64,000 bases of DNA from Protonemura montana (GCA_947568835.1 OX387604.1:23775076-23839075), one strand, 5' to 3'; counted from the first letter of the stretch, positions 11,216 through 23,600 are shown. The notes: generated by a model from the sequence alone, not told the origin. Program-made: numbers and translations.

Positions 11216-11793
11216 GATCAACCTGATCTGGGGCGGATTACAGAACACCTGGTACGTGATGATACTAATTAGAGCTGCTACACGTATTCCATCCTACTAA
11301 GAGTTTTGTATAGGTAATTATATAAATTGAAGAATATTCTAATAGCATGGAGTATTTGTCATCAACAAATTTGATGTATTTGTCATTCCCATATATGAGG
11401 TAGTACACAAAGGTAGAAAAATATGAAACAAAAACAGAAATGTCTGGTATGTTCGAGCCAGGCATGGCACACTTACCACAAATCCTACACGACATTATCA
11501 CATTTCTTTAACTCTACAAGCTACGTGCAAATGAGTATGAGATCAATAAAATCACTAATAAAATATCAAATAATAATGTCAGTCAAGTATGGGCCGACTA
11601 GTCTGCTGATAAAATCACTTTGATAGGATCTAGGCACTTCCTACTGGTTGTCTTCAATATCGTCCTCCCGCGCCTCGTCTCGTACCGTTGTTGTGTCGTC
11701 TCGTGGGGTGCTGCTGTAAACAAAGTAACATTATTTAAAAAAATGTATACCAAAACACATAGATGCCTACCGCAGTCAGAAAAGTATCGAAAA

Positions 11794-14157
11794 TCATAGG
11801 CACCTGTCAGTCCTGCAGGGAGCGCCTGAACTGCGGCGGATTGAATTTATCTTTTCGTTGATGTATTTCACCACCGACCCCACTTCTTTATTTAAGATTT
11901 GGGGATCGGAAATTTTTGGTTCCAATCTTTTGCGTAAGAGATCTGTAAATATCCAAGAATAATATATTGATACGAAATGAAGCAAATAAGACAGTTTAAA
12001 GTAGGTAGGTCCGTAGGTACATTTATATGGCATAGGCCTGAATGTAGTAACTTACTTTTGACAAGGTCCAACTTGCACGGCGTCAATGGAGGACGCGTTG
12101 CCTTATTTTTTCGGTTTGCTGGCTTTCCTTCCGCAGTCCGTTTCGCAAGCACATCTGTGCCCCAGATGGCAACCGCCAATTTTTTGGTAAAAATGGAGGG
12201 GGTGTTCGCACCGTTTGTGATTTCGGTCCAATTAAAGGCTGGAATTTTTACACCTGCGCCCAAATTAAGCTGGAAGTACAAACAAATTGGGTATCATGTG
12301 AAGTGCAGTTTACTAGCTTTAAGAGAAAGACCCACTCTACAAATATTGACAGAAATAGAATTACAAGACATACCATGGGTGTGCTTGGAGTGGATGGGAT
12401 CTTCGGTGCAGCCATCTCAAGGGGTACATCATCTTCTACGAGATTGAAGCCATCGTTGTCTAGGTCAAAGTACCTATTTTTGGTGGGCTCCGGGGAACGT
12501 AGTGCCTATTCAATGGAAAGTTTTTTTTTTACATTGCCAATGTATTCGTATCCATACAGTAATATGACAGTGAACAAATTATTTTTCACGAGGTGAAAAC
12601 CTACAAACTATAAGGTACAGGTAGATTCTTTTTAACTCACAAATTCCTCGGAGTCTTCACGTTCCAAACATGTGGACGGTCCCATCCTCTTGGGGGCAGA
12701 CATTGGCGTGACTGGGTAGGAAATTGGCGTTGCTGGGGCGAACTGTTTGGTGGCACTGGATGTCACCAGCGTGGCAGGCGTGGGTGATTCCTTGGCGGCC
12801 ACCGTCTTAGCAAATGAGTCCTCTGGCACCATACTGTGAAATGCACCTGGAAGGCAGATACATATTTTGATTTGCTCAAGAAACTGTGCTACCAGCCACA
12901 GCTGGCTGATGCTCGAGTCTCATAATATACTGATAGGATGTACCTTCGAGTTTATTTAAAAGTTGGCGTTGCAACCTTTTGTTCAGCGCAATCAATTGTA
13001 CATTTTCAGCTGCTACCTTATTAGCCACGTGTTTTTTATTTTTAAATATTTTCAGTTCATAGGTCAGCTGCTTCACTTCTGTTAGCAGTCTCTGATTGTC
13101 TTTCTTCAAACCCAACATCTCGGTTGTTGGTGCAGCCTCCAAGTCATCGTCCGAGATGACATGAGTTTCCTTTGGCTTCTTTGCTATCTTGGTCCTAGCT
13201 TGTTCAAGGATATCTCTTTGCTCGATCTTCCTCTTTAAAATGCTTGCCATGCCTTGTTTTTGCATTGCAGTTTTCTGCAAAAAAAAAAAAAAAGGTAAAA
13301 TCATGACACATTACAATAGCATACTACCTAGGTAACAGTGCAGTAGGTAGGTACCAACGCGGGCGGAGATTACGCAGAAGGCCGACGCTAATATAAGAAT
13401 TACCTACCTATGCAATTAAATTCCGACATTCCCACTATATAGGTAGAACCGACAGATAATTAATTAAATCTGACTCTGGCTCATTGCTAACGTACAGTTT
13501 CCACTCACAAGGTTCTGTGTGAACCCCATGACCCTCCTCTAGCAGCAAAATATGTTGCATTGAATTTTTTTTTCAATTTTCAATATGGTATGGTACCTTT
13601 TTTGTCTTTTCGTGCTCATCTTTTCTCAGGTTTTTCTGCTCGTCTGCGTCGTTTCCTTCATCCGAATCTCTCACAAATTTCTTAAGTGGGACTCTCTTTT
13701 TAGCAAGCTCTGCCTCCAGAGCTTCAGCAGTTGCTAGAAAATGACACATTTGAATTAAAAGCATTTATAATAGCCGTAGGTATATACCTAATAGATTTGA
13801 GGTAGGTTACACGGTTACACCAGAGATAAAAGATTAGGAACGAAAGTTAGCAACGACACCATGACCCTTATTAACCAATGCCAGCACGGTTATGTTGAAT
13901 CAAATCTGACACGTTCAATTTAATTCAGCTTGTATAATATTGAGTGCATACTTACATCCCAATTTCAATATCTGAGCGTCGTAGAAGGTCCCTTCGTCGT
14001 CTGATAAAGAGTCTGTGTTCGTCCAGAACACTTTGTAGAATCGGTCATCATCAAAATCCTTTTCGTGGTTTGGTTTGAAGTGTTTGATCTCATCTGTGAG
14101 GACTATTTTCTTAACACCATCCTTGTATCGGACGTAGGCAACGCCAATGTTTGACAT
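11794..14157 (-). CDS. BEN-domain protein, seven exons
   Basis: Exons on the minus strand: 14157-13956, 13733-13597, 13274-12944, 12846-12641, 12505-12374, 12269-12056, 11942-11794. Every intron is GT-AG, phases agree throughout, and no stop occurs before TGA at 11794-11796, giving 456 residues. Residues 1-67 are a compact, probably beta-rich module (YVRYKDGVKKIVLTDEI, YKVFWT). About 168-223 is a leucine-rich coiled coil. 228-330 is a Ser/Thr/Pro-rich linker. 337-440 is the BEN domain (LGAGVKIPAFNWTEI, KKLAVAIWGTDVLAKR, PLTPCKLDLV). BEN domains bind DNA or partner proteins in chromatin. Divergent from the transposase gene, inside the same TIRs; an accessory DNA-binding role is inferred. The splice model is untested by RNA. 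Confidence 0.85.
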
Positions 14158-14510
14158 ATTTTATGATGCACTTTAAAATTTCGGAAATTAATTACTTGTT
14201 GAATACAACCATCTAGACCGCAATCTTAAACAACGAAAAAATGGCGTCCAGCAGCATGCGGTGCGGGCCGAAGCGGATCCGGATTCGCTGCGCTAGCGCT
14301 ATACCGGCGCGGCTGACAACTGTTGATCAGTCAGCTGTCACTGTCAGCGTCAGAGTCGGTCAGAGTCAAAGTCAGAGTCAAGCATCAATACGGCCGAAGA
14401 TTGATCGATGTTCATCGGTCGGGAATATACTTGGTCCCCGTTCTCTTATTTTAATTCACTCAGCATTCAATCTACCATCGCAGCTTCGTTTGCATCTTGC
14501 GAGGCTAGCC
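14158..14510. promoter_or_regulatory. divergent intergenic region between BEN and transposase genes
   Basis: 353 bp between the two start codons (83 bp if the transposase starts at the in-frame ATG 14241, which sits in a good AAAAATGG context). It holds GTCAGAGTC-type short repeats at about 14340-14380. By position it must contain both promoters; no TATA box was identified with confidence. Confidence 0.5.
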
Positions 14511-17500
14511 ATGTCGAGTGACGAAAATAATGAAGAGGATCAAGAACAAATGGTAAGCCAATAGTCATTAGCGTACTCAAGATAGTTCCCGCGTTTAATA
14601 AGCAATGATCGGATATTTGTTGGTTTTGAAGCGTGAAAGCTTAGATTGTAATGAAATCTACGGATATAAACCCAGTGTAGCAGGCTGTGATTGCAGGTTA
14701 TGGTTGTTCGCGCTAAATGCCATACATTATAGGTATTATTTTTCAAGTTTTGCCTTGATCTTTTAATGGTTTCCAATGCCTGTTTATCTTGCTCATATCT
14801 AACAAGCATGTTTTTATATTTTTGAGATAAAATTACCCTCATTTTATATTCAAGTGAATTGTGCTAGGAAGATTCCAATTAGTTCTCATTTGTATAATGC
14901 ATATTTATCCTGCTTAGGCGCAGCCAAGAAAAAAGTACCGAAAGTACCTGGATCCTACTAGTGGAGATGTCTCGATTCCGCGGACAACTAGGTGGCGCCA
15001 AGAAAAATTACTTCTGCAATCTCTGAAGGACTCTGGCAATGCAGGACCTGCTTTGGATGCTGAAGATATTGAAGTGAATACCTATTGTTATTTCTGCTAC
15101 CAACAAAATTCTAATAAAAGGCATCGCTGCATTTTTATTTACATTTCTAATTAAGTTGTATGAGTATGAAAACCATTAATTGACTTTGAACTTGCCGCTC
15201 TTGCTCTGCAAGTTGCGAAACAGATTTAACAAAATGTTAATTTAATAGTTAGCTATTGTAATCCAGGTAGCTAGGTACCTATCTAAATTTGTATACACAT
15301 GTATTTTCTTTATATTAATCTTGTCAAATTTTGTTCTCTGATATAGATCCTTAATGAAGAGCTGGATTCTTCGGAGAGTAGCCTTCTTGATGCGAACACC
15401 TACGACTCGTCTGATATCGGGGAAGATGAAGATGGTGTACCTGCTTTTGAAGAGTGCTTCGGTGAAGAAGTCTGGGCAGGGGAGTCTTATAAGTATTCCA
15501 GCAAACTTTACGAAGGAAGCGACATAACTTATGGCGAGGGGCTAGTAGCCACCTTTAGCTTTATCCTGCGTAACAAATTGAATGACACAACGATAATGCA
15601 TTTGTTCTCATTGCTAAATCTCTTGCTAGGGCAACAACGGTTTCCCAAGTCAAAATTTCTGTATGAAAAGCTTTTCTTGGGAGCAATACCATTCACAAAA
15701 TATCACTTCTTTTGTAAACAATGCGAGAGCTATCTAGCCAGCTTCGAGAAGAATGGGACGCGTGTGTCTGGAGTGTGTAAAGATTGTTCACAGCCATTTC
15801 ACTCAGAAGATTTAAATGAAGGGAATTTTTTTATAACCATTTCAATGGAAAAGCAGCTAAGAGCACTTTTAGAAGATGATAAGATCCAGGATGCCATTAA
15901 TGCTTATAGGATTAGTATGAATGCTGAAAACAATAAAAATAATTTAAATGATATTTGTTCAGGTGATGTGTGCAAGGAGATCGACGGTGGGTTTTTTAGT
16001 AATGCTGATAATTATAGTTACACATTTAACACTGACGGTGCCCGTGTTTTTGAATCGTCAGCGTATAGTGTATGGCCGTTGTTCATAAGCCTCAATCAGT
16101 TGCCCCCGAAAGAAAGGTATGCAAATATCCAAATGGTGGGACTTTGGTTCGGCAACCAAGCACCAAACATGAATTTGTACCTTCAGCGGTTTGTTGATGA
16201 AGCCAATGACCTGCACAACACCGGGATAACTTGGAACAACAAAGCTGGAGTTTCTGTTACAAGCAGATTCCTTCCCCTTTGTTGTGCTGTAGATTCGTCA
16301 GCACGGTGTAAACTACTTAACATGAAACAGTTTAATGGGTATTTTTCGTGCCCTTGGTGCCACCATCCAGGGAAAGCTGTAAACACGGGTGCTAGGAATG
16401 AAATCCGTTACCCCGTGTTAGAAGAGGATGTAGAGCCACGAACAGGTGATGAGGTGGAAGCAGACATGGCTCGAGCCGTGGAAGTTAATCAGACTGTTAG
16501 GGGTTTTGAGGGTAGCTCAGTTTTGATCAATTTGCCTGTTTTTGACATTGTAAAGCAAACGTCCCCAGATTACATGCATTGCTGTTTGCTGGGTGTGGTA
16601 AAAATGATGACTCTTCACTGGCTAGATGATACTCATGAACCATACTACATTGGATCAGAGTCTAACAAGACAAAAATCGAGCATCGTTTAAAGTCGATAA
16701 AACCACCCTGCAACGTTCCAAGGTTTACTCGGAAATTAAAACACCGCATGTACTGGAAAGCATCGGAGTGGCGTTTGTGGCTCCTATTTTATTATTTGCC
16801 ATGTCTGATGGGTATTCTTCCTGATACATTCTTGAACCATTTCAAACTCTTATCGGAGGGCATTTATATGTTGCTGCAAACATCTATAACTAGAGCCGAC
16901 GTATCTTGTGCTGATGCTAAGATTTTTCAGTTTGTTTGTGGAGTGCAGCTACTTTATGGTGAAAAATTCTCGGTTTACAATGTCCATTTGCTCACGCACC
17001 TAGGCGTGGCTGTTTTAAACTTGGGACCTCTTTGGGCACACTCCCTTTTTTCTTTTGAAAATGCCAATGGAAAACTATTGAGCCTCGTAAACGGTCCTGG
17101 TGGTGTACCACAACAATGCGCTAAGCGATACATAATGCACATATCCTTGACACCATTTATTTCCCGGAACAAAATTTCAATAGGAGAAGCAACTCAAAGC
17201 TACATGGCTAAACTTTCAGGCTTGCGGAGTAGATCCGAAGTGTTTCAGTCTTCTGGCACTACTGTTCTAGGAAATGGAAAAATATCCCATCTTACCCCTC
17301 TTGAAAAGGATGCACTCGCATCTCAAAACTGTGTTATTGATGGAGTTTTGCTTTACAATCGGGCCATTGTAAGCGGATTTGTTATAACAACACATTCCTA
17401 CTCTGAGGACAAAAAAAGTACCAACTCATTCTTTCACACTGAGAGCAGCGTGATTGTTGGAAGGGTTTCAAAAATTGTAACGGCCATTGATTTTACAGGA

Positions 17501-17704
17501 AATCGTTCCATTTTCTTTTTGTACCAAAAGGTTCGATTCCAGGTTTCCCGTGAGATTGTTCCGCAACATATTCACCAAATTTCGTTCATCGATCCAGCAA
17601 TTATAGCCATTCCCTGTGATGAAGTTAGGGGAAAATGCATTGCTCTGTGCAATGGAGCGGAGACATTCATTTCAAAGTTCCCAAATCCATACGAACGGGA
17701 CTAA
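14511..17704 (+). CDS. CACTA/EnSpm-type transposase, three exons
   Basis: Exons 14511-14552, 14918-15073, 15347-17704; introns are GT-AG and all phase 0, giving 851 residues (941 if ATG 14241 is used). The acidic N-terminus is followed by a CxxC...CxxC zinc ribbon near residue 188 (CKQCESYL, GVCKDC). Then come NGYFSCPWCHHPG (~400), SPDYMHCCLLGVVKMM (~472, with a candidate catalytic Asp), WKASEWRLWLLFYYLPCL (~536) and NLGPLWAHSLFSFENANG (~624). This series marks animal CACTA transposases of the Transposase_21/DUF4218 type. The third exon has no stop or frameshift, so the gene may be active. The poly(A) signal is displaced to 26276 by a later insertion in the 3' UTR. Confidence 0.85.
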
Positions 17705-18179
17705 CTTTCTGTGCTCTAAGCACCAAAGACTTTTGTGCTTGGGTGAATTTCACCAGATCTTTCCAAGTCGCAAGTCCTGCAGGTCAGGTTTTTATTACTT
17801 TGAGTGCTGGGTAGGAGGACATTGCTCCTGTTCAGGCTCCTTAATACCTATGTGTAGAGCCAAGATTTTACGGTGTTATGATTTCGATAATTTCGTGTTA
17901 AGCTTTTTGGATTTCGGTGTTATGGCGGTGTTATGGAAAAAGTACAGAATTTCATGTCTAGAGCAGATTTCAGACATAGGTGACAAAAAAAAGAAGATAC
18001 GTGTTTTTAGCATTAGTTTTATCGAAATTTTAGTGCTAATTATTTGAATTTTAGCGTTTATAGCTAAATAGAAAAAAGGGCTTTTGCGATCTACATTCGA
18101 AAGGAATGAAGATTTAGGGTAAGCACTGGGATCTGTAATAAAGAAGTGATCAATAATAATTACAATAAAGCAAATATTT

Positions 18180-18326
18180 CCCCCTCGTGGACTATCACCT
18201 TGACGTGGTGAGGGGGTTTGTGTGATCCAATGACCCGGGAGGCTCTGCCGGTGGGGAGGTTTCGCTCCCCGTAAGGTCTCCTATACCGGACAGGCTCCCG
18301 GCGAGGATCCAGACCAAGAATAGTCC
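18180..18326 (+). ncRNA. HDV-like self-cleaving ribozyme, element A
   Basis: P1 CCCCCTC (18180-18186) / GAGGGGG (18210-18216). P3 CACC / GGTG around loop TTGACGT, close to the L1Tc ribozyme arrangement. P2 GGACTA / TAGTCC (18321-18326). The P4 domain is nested: GATCC/GGATC, CCGGGAG/CTCCCGG, CCGGT/ACCGG, GGGGAG/CTCCCC. Position 1 is the first base of the element, as cleavage just before P1 requires. Changes in element B keep the pairing. Cleavage itself is inferred. Confidence 0.75.
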
Positions 18327-18762
18327 TGCCACGCCGCTGTCGCGGAACAAGGACTTTGGTCTAGGGAGGCTCTGTGCGCTCTTTTTCTCTCCTCTCTTCA
18401 TTTCACTATCTTCTCTTCGCCTCGCCCCTTTTTTCATTCCTTGCCACCTCCCGAAGCCCCCGTCTGCCTTCTGCGACAGCGGTGTGGCGCCCTCCCCTAT
18501 GACGACTTGGCAATTTCCACGGCTTTTTCTTTCGGTATACAACCCACAAACGTTGACGACAAATGCAAAGTACCAGGACACATACCCAAGCTTAAGGTGT
18601 CACCAATCGTGCCGAGGAGCTGAATTACTACTGGGTAAATAGTAGTAGCGAACGATGGACTCTGAACACCTGGCGACCTTCAGTTTTATATTAGCCTTAC
18701 TCCCACAAGCGGGGCTCTGTGGGAGCTGACCTTTATTTCCCTAGCTTCTCGTGGGTCCAAAA

Positions 18763-20184
18763 ATGAACCAAAATCACAAAAACCAAACCCCAACCCCCTT
18801 TTCCCCCCCCCCAAACCCAAGCTTCCCAACCCCACCTACCCCCAACTCAAAAAAAACGTCCACCCCCCCCCTTAAAAGTTTACCAAGCCTGTTTGACAGG
18901 ACCATTAATGTACAACATGTACAATCAAACAACAAAACGTTCACCGACCATTTCGACTCCTTTTTTATCATCTCAAGACTAGATGCAGACAAGAATCTGA
19001 CCTTCTCCGGCGTGAGCCCCTTTAAAATACAAAGATTTCTGTCCGCAGACGTAGGAGAGCTTCGCTCTACTAAGCGCCTGCGCGACGGGACTCTTCTTGT
19101 AGAAGCTGGGAAAAAAGAAATATCAGATAAACTCTCTGGCCTTACTCTATTAGGAACATTCCAGGTCTCCACCCTTGCCCACAAAACTCTGAACTCCTGC
19201 AAAGGAGTCGTGTTCAGCCACGACCTGCTTCAGATGGGCGAGGAAGAGGCCTTGCTCGAACTCACAAACCAGAGAGTAATCGAAGTGAAATCCATCACCA
19301 CCCGGAAAGACAACATTCTTAAACCATCACCGCTCCACATTCTAACATTTAATTCCACCGTTCTGCCTCAATTTATTTTCGTGGGATTTATACGTGTTGA
19401 GGTTAAGCCCAGCATCCCGAATCCCCTTCGATGCCTTAACTGCCAACGCTTTGGCCACGGCCAGCAGTCTTGTCGGCGGAGCCGGATGTGCGACAGGTGT
19501 GGCAGGTCTGACGCCCATCCAGACGCCCCGTGCGACCAGGACGCTCACTGTGCGAACTGCGAAGCTCCGCACCCATCCTGGTCCCGGGAGTGTCCCGTCT
19601 GGAAAAAAGAAAAAAAGATATGCGAAATTAAAACTCTACAAAATATCTCCTACCCTGAGGCGAGGAACAAGTACAGTCTCCTCTGTCCAAGTCTGCCCAA
19701 CATAAGATCCTTTGCCCAAGTCGCCGCTCCACCTCCTGTCCCCGGTCCTGAGGAGAGACATCCCCCGCGTTCATCAGAACTCAAGAATCTGATGGACATG
19801 ATGTCCCTTCTTCTCTCTGGGCAGGAGGAGAACAAGCGGAGGCTTGAAGAGCAGACAAAGAAAATAGAAGATCAAACGAAACAAATAGAGTTGCTAAGGA
19901 AGGAGAACGAAGAGCTGAGAAACCAAAACAAGAAAATTGCAGATGAACTTAATGATTTGAAACAAAAGCCACAAAATGCAAAGAAATTAGAATCCAAAGA
20001 GACCAGCCCCAAGTCTAAAGAGGACGAGTCCTCGATGGACTGCGATGAGGTTGAGGGTGCCGCCCAGGTGCAAGGAGGCGGTGGTGAAGCGACAGTTGCT
20101 GTGCCTAGCAAGAGACAAAAGACTGATGTATGTAAAGTAAAAACCAAAGAGGTGAAACCAAGTAGACATCTTAATTATCCTTGA
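18763..20184 (+). CDS. element A ORF1, Gag-like nucleic-acid-binding protein
   Basis: 473 residues from ATG 18763 (an in-frame GTG at 18751 is less likely). The N-terminus is proline-rich. The central part carries three zinc knuckles at residues ~222-275 (CLNCQRFGHGQQSC, CDRCGRSDAHPDAPC, CANCEAPHPSWSREC), typical of Jockey and I-group LINE Gag. A coiled coil at ~361-400 (KKIEDQTKQIELLRKENEEL) probably drives self-association. It packages element RNA in the RNP. The TGA stop overlaps the ATG of the next ORF (TGATG at 20182-20186). Confidence 0.9.
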   Translation: MNQNHKNQTPTPFSPPPNPSFPTPPTPNSKKTSTPPLKSLPSLFDRTINVQHVQSNNKTFTDHFDSFFIISRLDADKNLTFSGVSPFKIQRFLSADVGELRSTKRLRDGTLLVEAGKKEISDKLSGLTLLGTFQVSTLAHKTLNSCKGVVFSHDLLQMGEEEALLELTNQRVIEVKSITTRKDNILKPSPLHILTFNSTVLPQFIFVGFIRVEVKPSIPNPLRCLNCQRFGHGQQSCRRSRMCDRCGRSDAHPDAPCDQDAHCANCEAPHPSWSRECPVWKKEKKICEIKTLQNISYPEARNKYSLLCPSLPNIRSFAQVAAPPPVPGPEERHPPRSSELKNLMDMMSLLLSGQEENKRRLEEQTKKIEDQTKQIELLRKENEELRNQNKKIADELNDLKQKPQNAKKLESKETSPKSKEDESSMDCDEVEGAAQVQGGGGEATVAVPSKRQKTDVCKVKTKEVKPSRHLNYP

Positions 20185-20672
20185 TGGCCTTTGTGATAAT
20201 ATCTGTGATATTTGTTAACGCTTCTTTTATCTATATAATTTTATTTTTAATTTTATATAGGTTTCTGGATCGCTGTTATATTATCTATGATATTTTACTT
20301 AGGTTTAGAGATATTTTGGTGCTACTTCGTTGTGATAAACTTTCTGTGATAATCTTAGTGATAGTGTCTGTGATATTTATCTCCGCTTCTTTTACCTATA
20401 TGATTTTATTTTTAATTATATGTAGGTTTTTAGATAGCTGTGATATTTTCTGTGATACTTTACTTAGGTTTAGAGAGGAAACTCTTCTGGTGCTAGTTTA
20501 CTGTGATAAGATTTCTGTGATAGCCTTTGTGATTGTGACTGTGATATTAGTATACGCTTATTTTACCTGTGTGATTTTATTCTTAATTTTACATGGGTTC
20601 GATGGCTGTGATAATATCTGTGATACATTACTTAGGTTTAGAGAGATTTTAAAACGACAAAAATGGCTTTAA
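20184..20672 (+). CDS. element A middle ORF, hydrophobic repeat protein
   Basis: 162 residues, starting in the gag stop (TGATG) and ending in the pol start (its TAA lies 10 nt inside ORF2). It holds about three repeats of a ~50-residue unit, each with a hydrophobic helix-forming stretch followed by RFLD.CD..CDTLLRFRE-like text. The DNA is T-rich with many TGTGATA words, so hydrophobic codons may be a by-product of base composition. Element C has the same length with about 20 substitutions and no indel or stop; element B lacks it. It is either a real third protein or a spacer that keeps a frame open for reinitiation. No known family recognised. Confidence 0.45.
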   Translation: MAFVIISVIFVNASFIYIILFLILYRFLDRCYIIYDILLRFRDILVLLRCDKLSVIILVIVSVIFISASFTYMILFLIICRFLDSCDIFCDTLLRFREETLLVLVYCDKISVIAFVIVTVILVYAYFTCVILFLILHGFDGCDNICDTLLRFREILKRQKWL

Positions 20673-23600
20673 TACAGTGGAACCTCAATGGTTACCATCA
20701 CCACCGAGAGGAGGTGAAGCTTTTAACAGCTAATTTTAGCCCCCTGTGTCTCTCTTTACAAGAGACACATTTTAAACCGTCTGACTCGCCTGTGTTAAGT
20801 GGCTACACATTCTTTCGGCACGATGATCTGTCACGAAATATAGCGGCTGGTGGAGTGGCGACGGCAGTGTTAGACTCCGTCCCTGCACATCCACTGCAGC
20901 TGGTAACACCTCTACAGGCAGTGGCAGTCAGAGTCCACATACCACAACCAGTTACTCTTTGTAACATTTACCTTCCGGAGTGGGCGCCAGCTACGGCCCC
21001 GAACCTTCAAAGCCTTGTGTCCCAACTGCCCCACCCCTACGTGCTGTTGGGTGACTTTAACGCACATAGCCCCCTGTGGGGCGACACAATGGCAGACGGC
21101 CGGGGTCGTATGCTTGAGAGTTTTATCAATGACAACGATTTGTTTCTTTTAAATAATGGACAAAAAACCAGATTTAACTCTTTTAATGGTAATTTTACGG
21201 CGATCGACTTGTACATATGTTCGCCCTCTGTGGCACATTTATTCAATTTCTCTGTCCATGATGACCTCTGTGGAAGCGATCACTTTCCGATCATCTTAAG
21301 GCTCCAAACCGACTTTCAGATCCCCTCTCGTCCTGCTCAATGGAGTTTAAAACGGGCGAACTGGAAGCGGTTTGCTGCACTGGCAAAACTAAGTTGTTCT
21401 GACCAGGAAACGGATGTCGACTCTAAAGTCAAAAGGATCTCAGAGATTATCATAAGTGCCGCAGAGGAGTCCATACCACAAACCTCCACGAAGCCACGCC
21501 ACATTCCTGTTCCATGGTGGAACGACGAGTGTGACAAGGCACTCAGGGCGAGGAAAAGAGCTCTCAGAGTTTTTACCAAACGACCCACAAATTTTAACCT
21601 GCAAGTTTTTAAACAGCTCCGTGCCAAGGCACGACAGGTTTTTAGAAGATCCCAGCGCCAATCATGGAACAATTATATATCCTCTCTCACTTGCTTTACC
21701 CCCCTCACCAAGGTTTGGCACAGGGTAAACAAAATAAGAGGCAAGCACAAGCCGATTTCAATCGCCGGTATAACGAACGATGGACACCTGTTTACGGCCC
21801 CCAAAGAAATAGCAGACTGCATTGGCAAACACTTTGCAGATGTCTCCAGTTCCCGCCACTATTCGGCATCGTTCCAACAGATAAAGCGCACGGCAGAGCG
21901 TAGACAATTGTCGTTTGCCTCTGCCAACTCCGAACGCTACAACATGCCGTTTAGTGAGTGGGAGCTGGAAAACGCCATTCGGACATCGAAGAACACGTCA
22001 CCGGGGGCCGACAGGGTCCACAACGAGTTCTTAAAACACCTTTTACCAGATGCTCGCTCGGCTTTGCTTGAATTATATAATATGATTTGGATATCGCAAG
22101 TCTTTCCGGACGAATGGCGACATGCCATTCAAGTTCCCATTCCCAAACCTGGAAAAGACAAGCTACTGGCAGCCAGCTACAGGCCTATCTCTCTGACCAG
22201 TTGTCTTTGTAAGGTGATGGAGAGGATGGTGAGCAATCGTTTGGTTTGGTGGCTGGAGACAAAAAAGCTACTCTCTAACTTACAATGTGGTTTCCGGAAA
22301 AACAGAAGTACGATGGACCATCTTATCAGGATGGAGGCTTTTATCCAGGACTCGTTTCTATGCAAGCAGCATGCAATTGCTGTCTTCTTCGACCTGGAAA
22401 AAGCCTACGACACCACCTGGCGCCACAACATTTTAAAATCGCTACATTCGTGGGGTTTTAAAGGTCGACTACCTGTTTTTATCACAAATTTTATGACTGA
22501 TAGAACTTTTAATGTCCGTGTTGGCAATGTTTTGTCAGATACTTTTTCACAAGAGAACGGCGTGCCCCAGGGCAGTGTGCTCAGCGTGACGCTATTTGCG
22601 ATTGCAATCAATACAATTACCAGCTGTGTTAACTCCCCGGTGTCATCTTCCTTGTTTGTCGATGACCTGGCAATAATCTGTTCATCTAAGAACCTAGCGT
22701 CCACCTCTAGGCAGATCCAATTAACTGTCAACAGATTGGTAAAGTGGGCTGATGCCATCGGCTTTACATTTTCGGCAGCAAAGACAAACTGTGTCCACTT
22801 CTCTCGGGTACGGGGCCTCTTCCCAGACCCAGAAATCTATCTCCGTGGGAACTGTCTCCCTGTTGTTAAAAGTGTCAAGTTTCTGGGGTTAGTCTTTGAC
22901 CAGAAATTGAATTTTAAAGAACATTTTAACCAACTGCGTATTAAATGTTTTAAATCTCTTAATCTCTTAAGGTACCTGACAGGGACAAGGTGGGGAGCGG
23001 ACCGCACGGTTATGTTGCGTGTTTATCGTGCCCTCATACGCTCTAAACTTGACTATGGCAGTGCTGTCTACGATTCTGCCCGTGACAGCTACAAAAGAAC
23101 TTTGAACACCATCCACAACACAGGCATCCGGCTGGCCATCGGCGCTCTTCGAACCAGCCGGGTGGAAAGTCTATACTGTGATTCCGGGGAGCCGCCACTT
23201 ACGCTAAGGAGAGAATATCTTCTTACTTCATACGCTGCAAAACTGATCGCAATGAAAAAACATCCCACGTACCCGTCTCTACTTCAGCCCAGATTCCAGC
23301 CAATTTATGACGCTAAGCCCTTTTCAACTTTGCCGGCAGGTATTAGACTAAGTCGTATTCTCACCGAAATAACTTTCAAGATTCCAAGGATGTTCCCTGT
23401 CGAATCCAGCCTGGTCGCCCCTTGGTGTGTTCCCAGGCCTTCTTGCCTTATCGGCCTAGCGTCCTTAGGGAAACAGTGCACCAGCGATCTCGTGTACAGA
23501 CGCAGGTTTGCTGAAATCTGTGCCGATCACCCACATTTTATACAATATTATACGGACGGATCAAAGAATAACAATGATGTTGGTTGTGCTTTTACGACGA

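Noticed and set aside
14241..14510. Upstream ATG 14241 as the certain transposase start
   Set aside because: It is in frame and well placed, but the added residues are low complexity; 14511 is kept as the main model and 14241 as an alternative.
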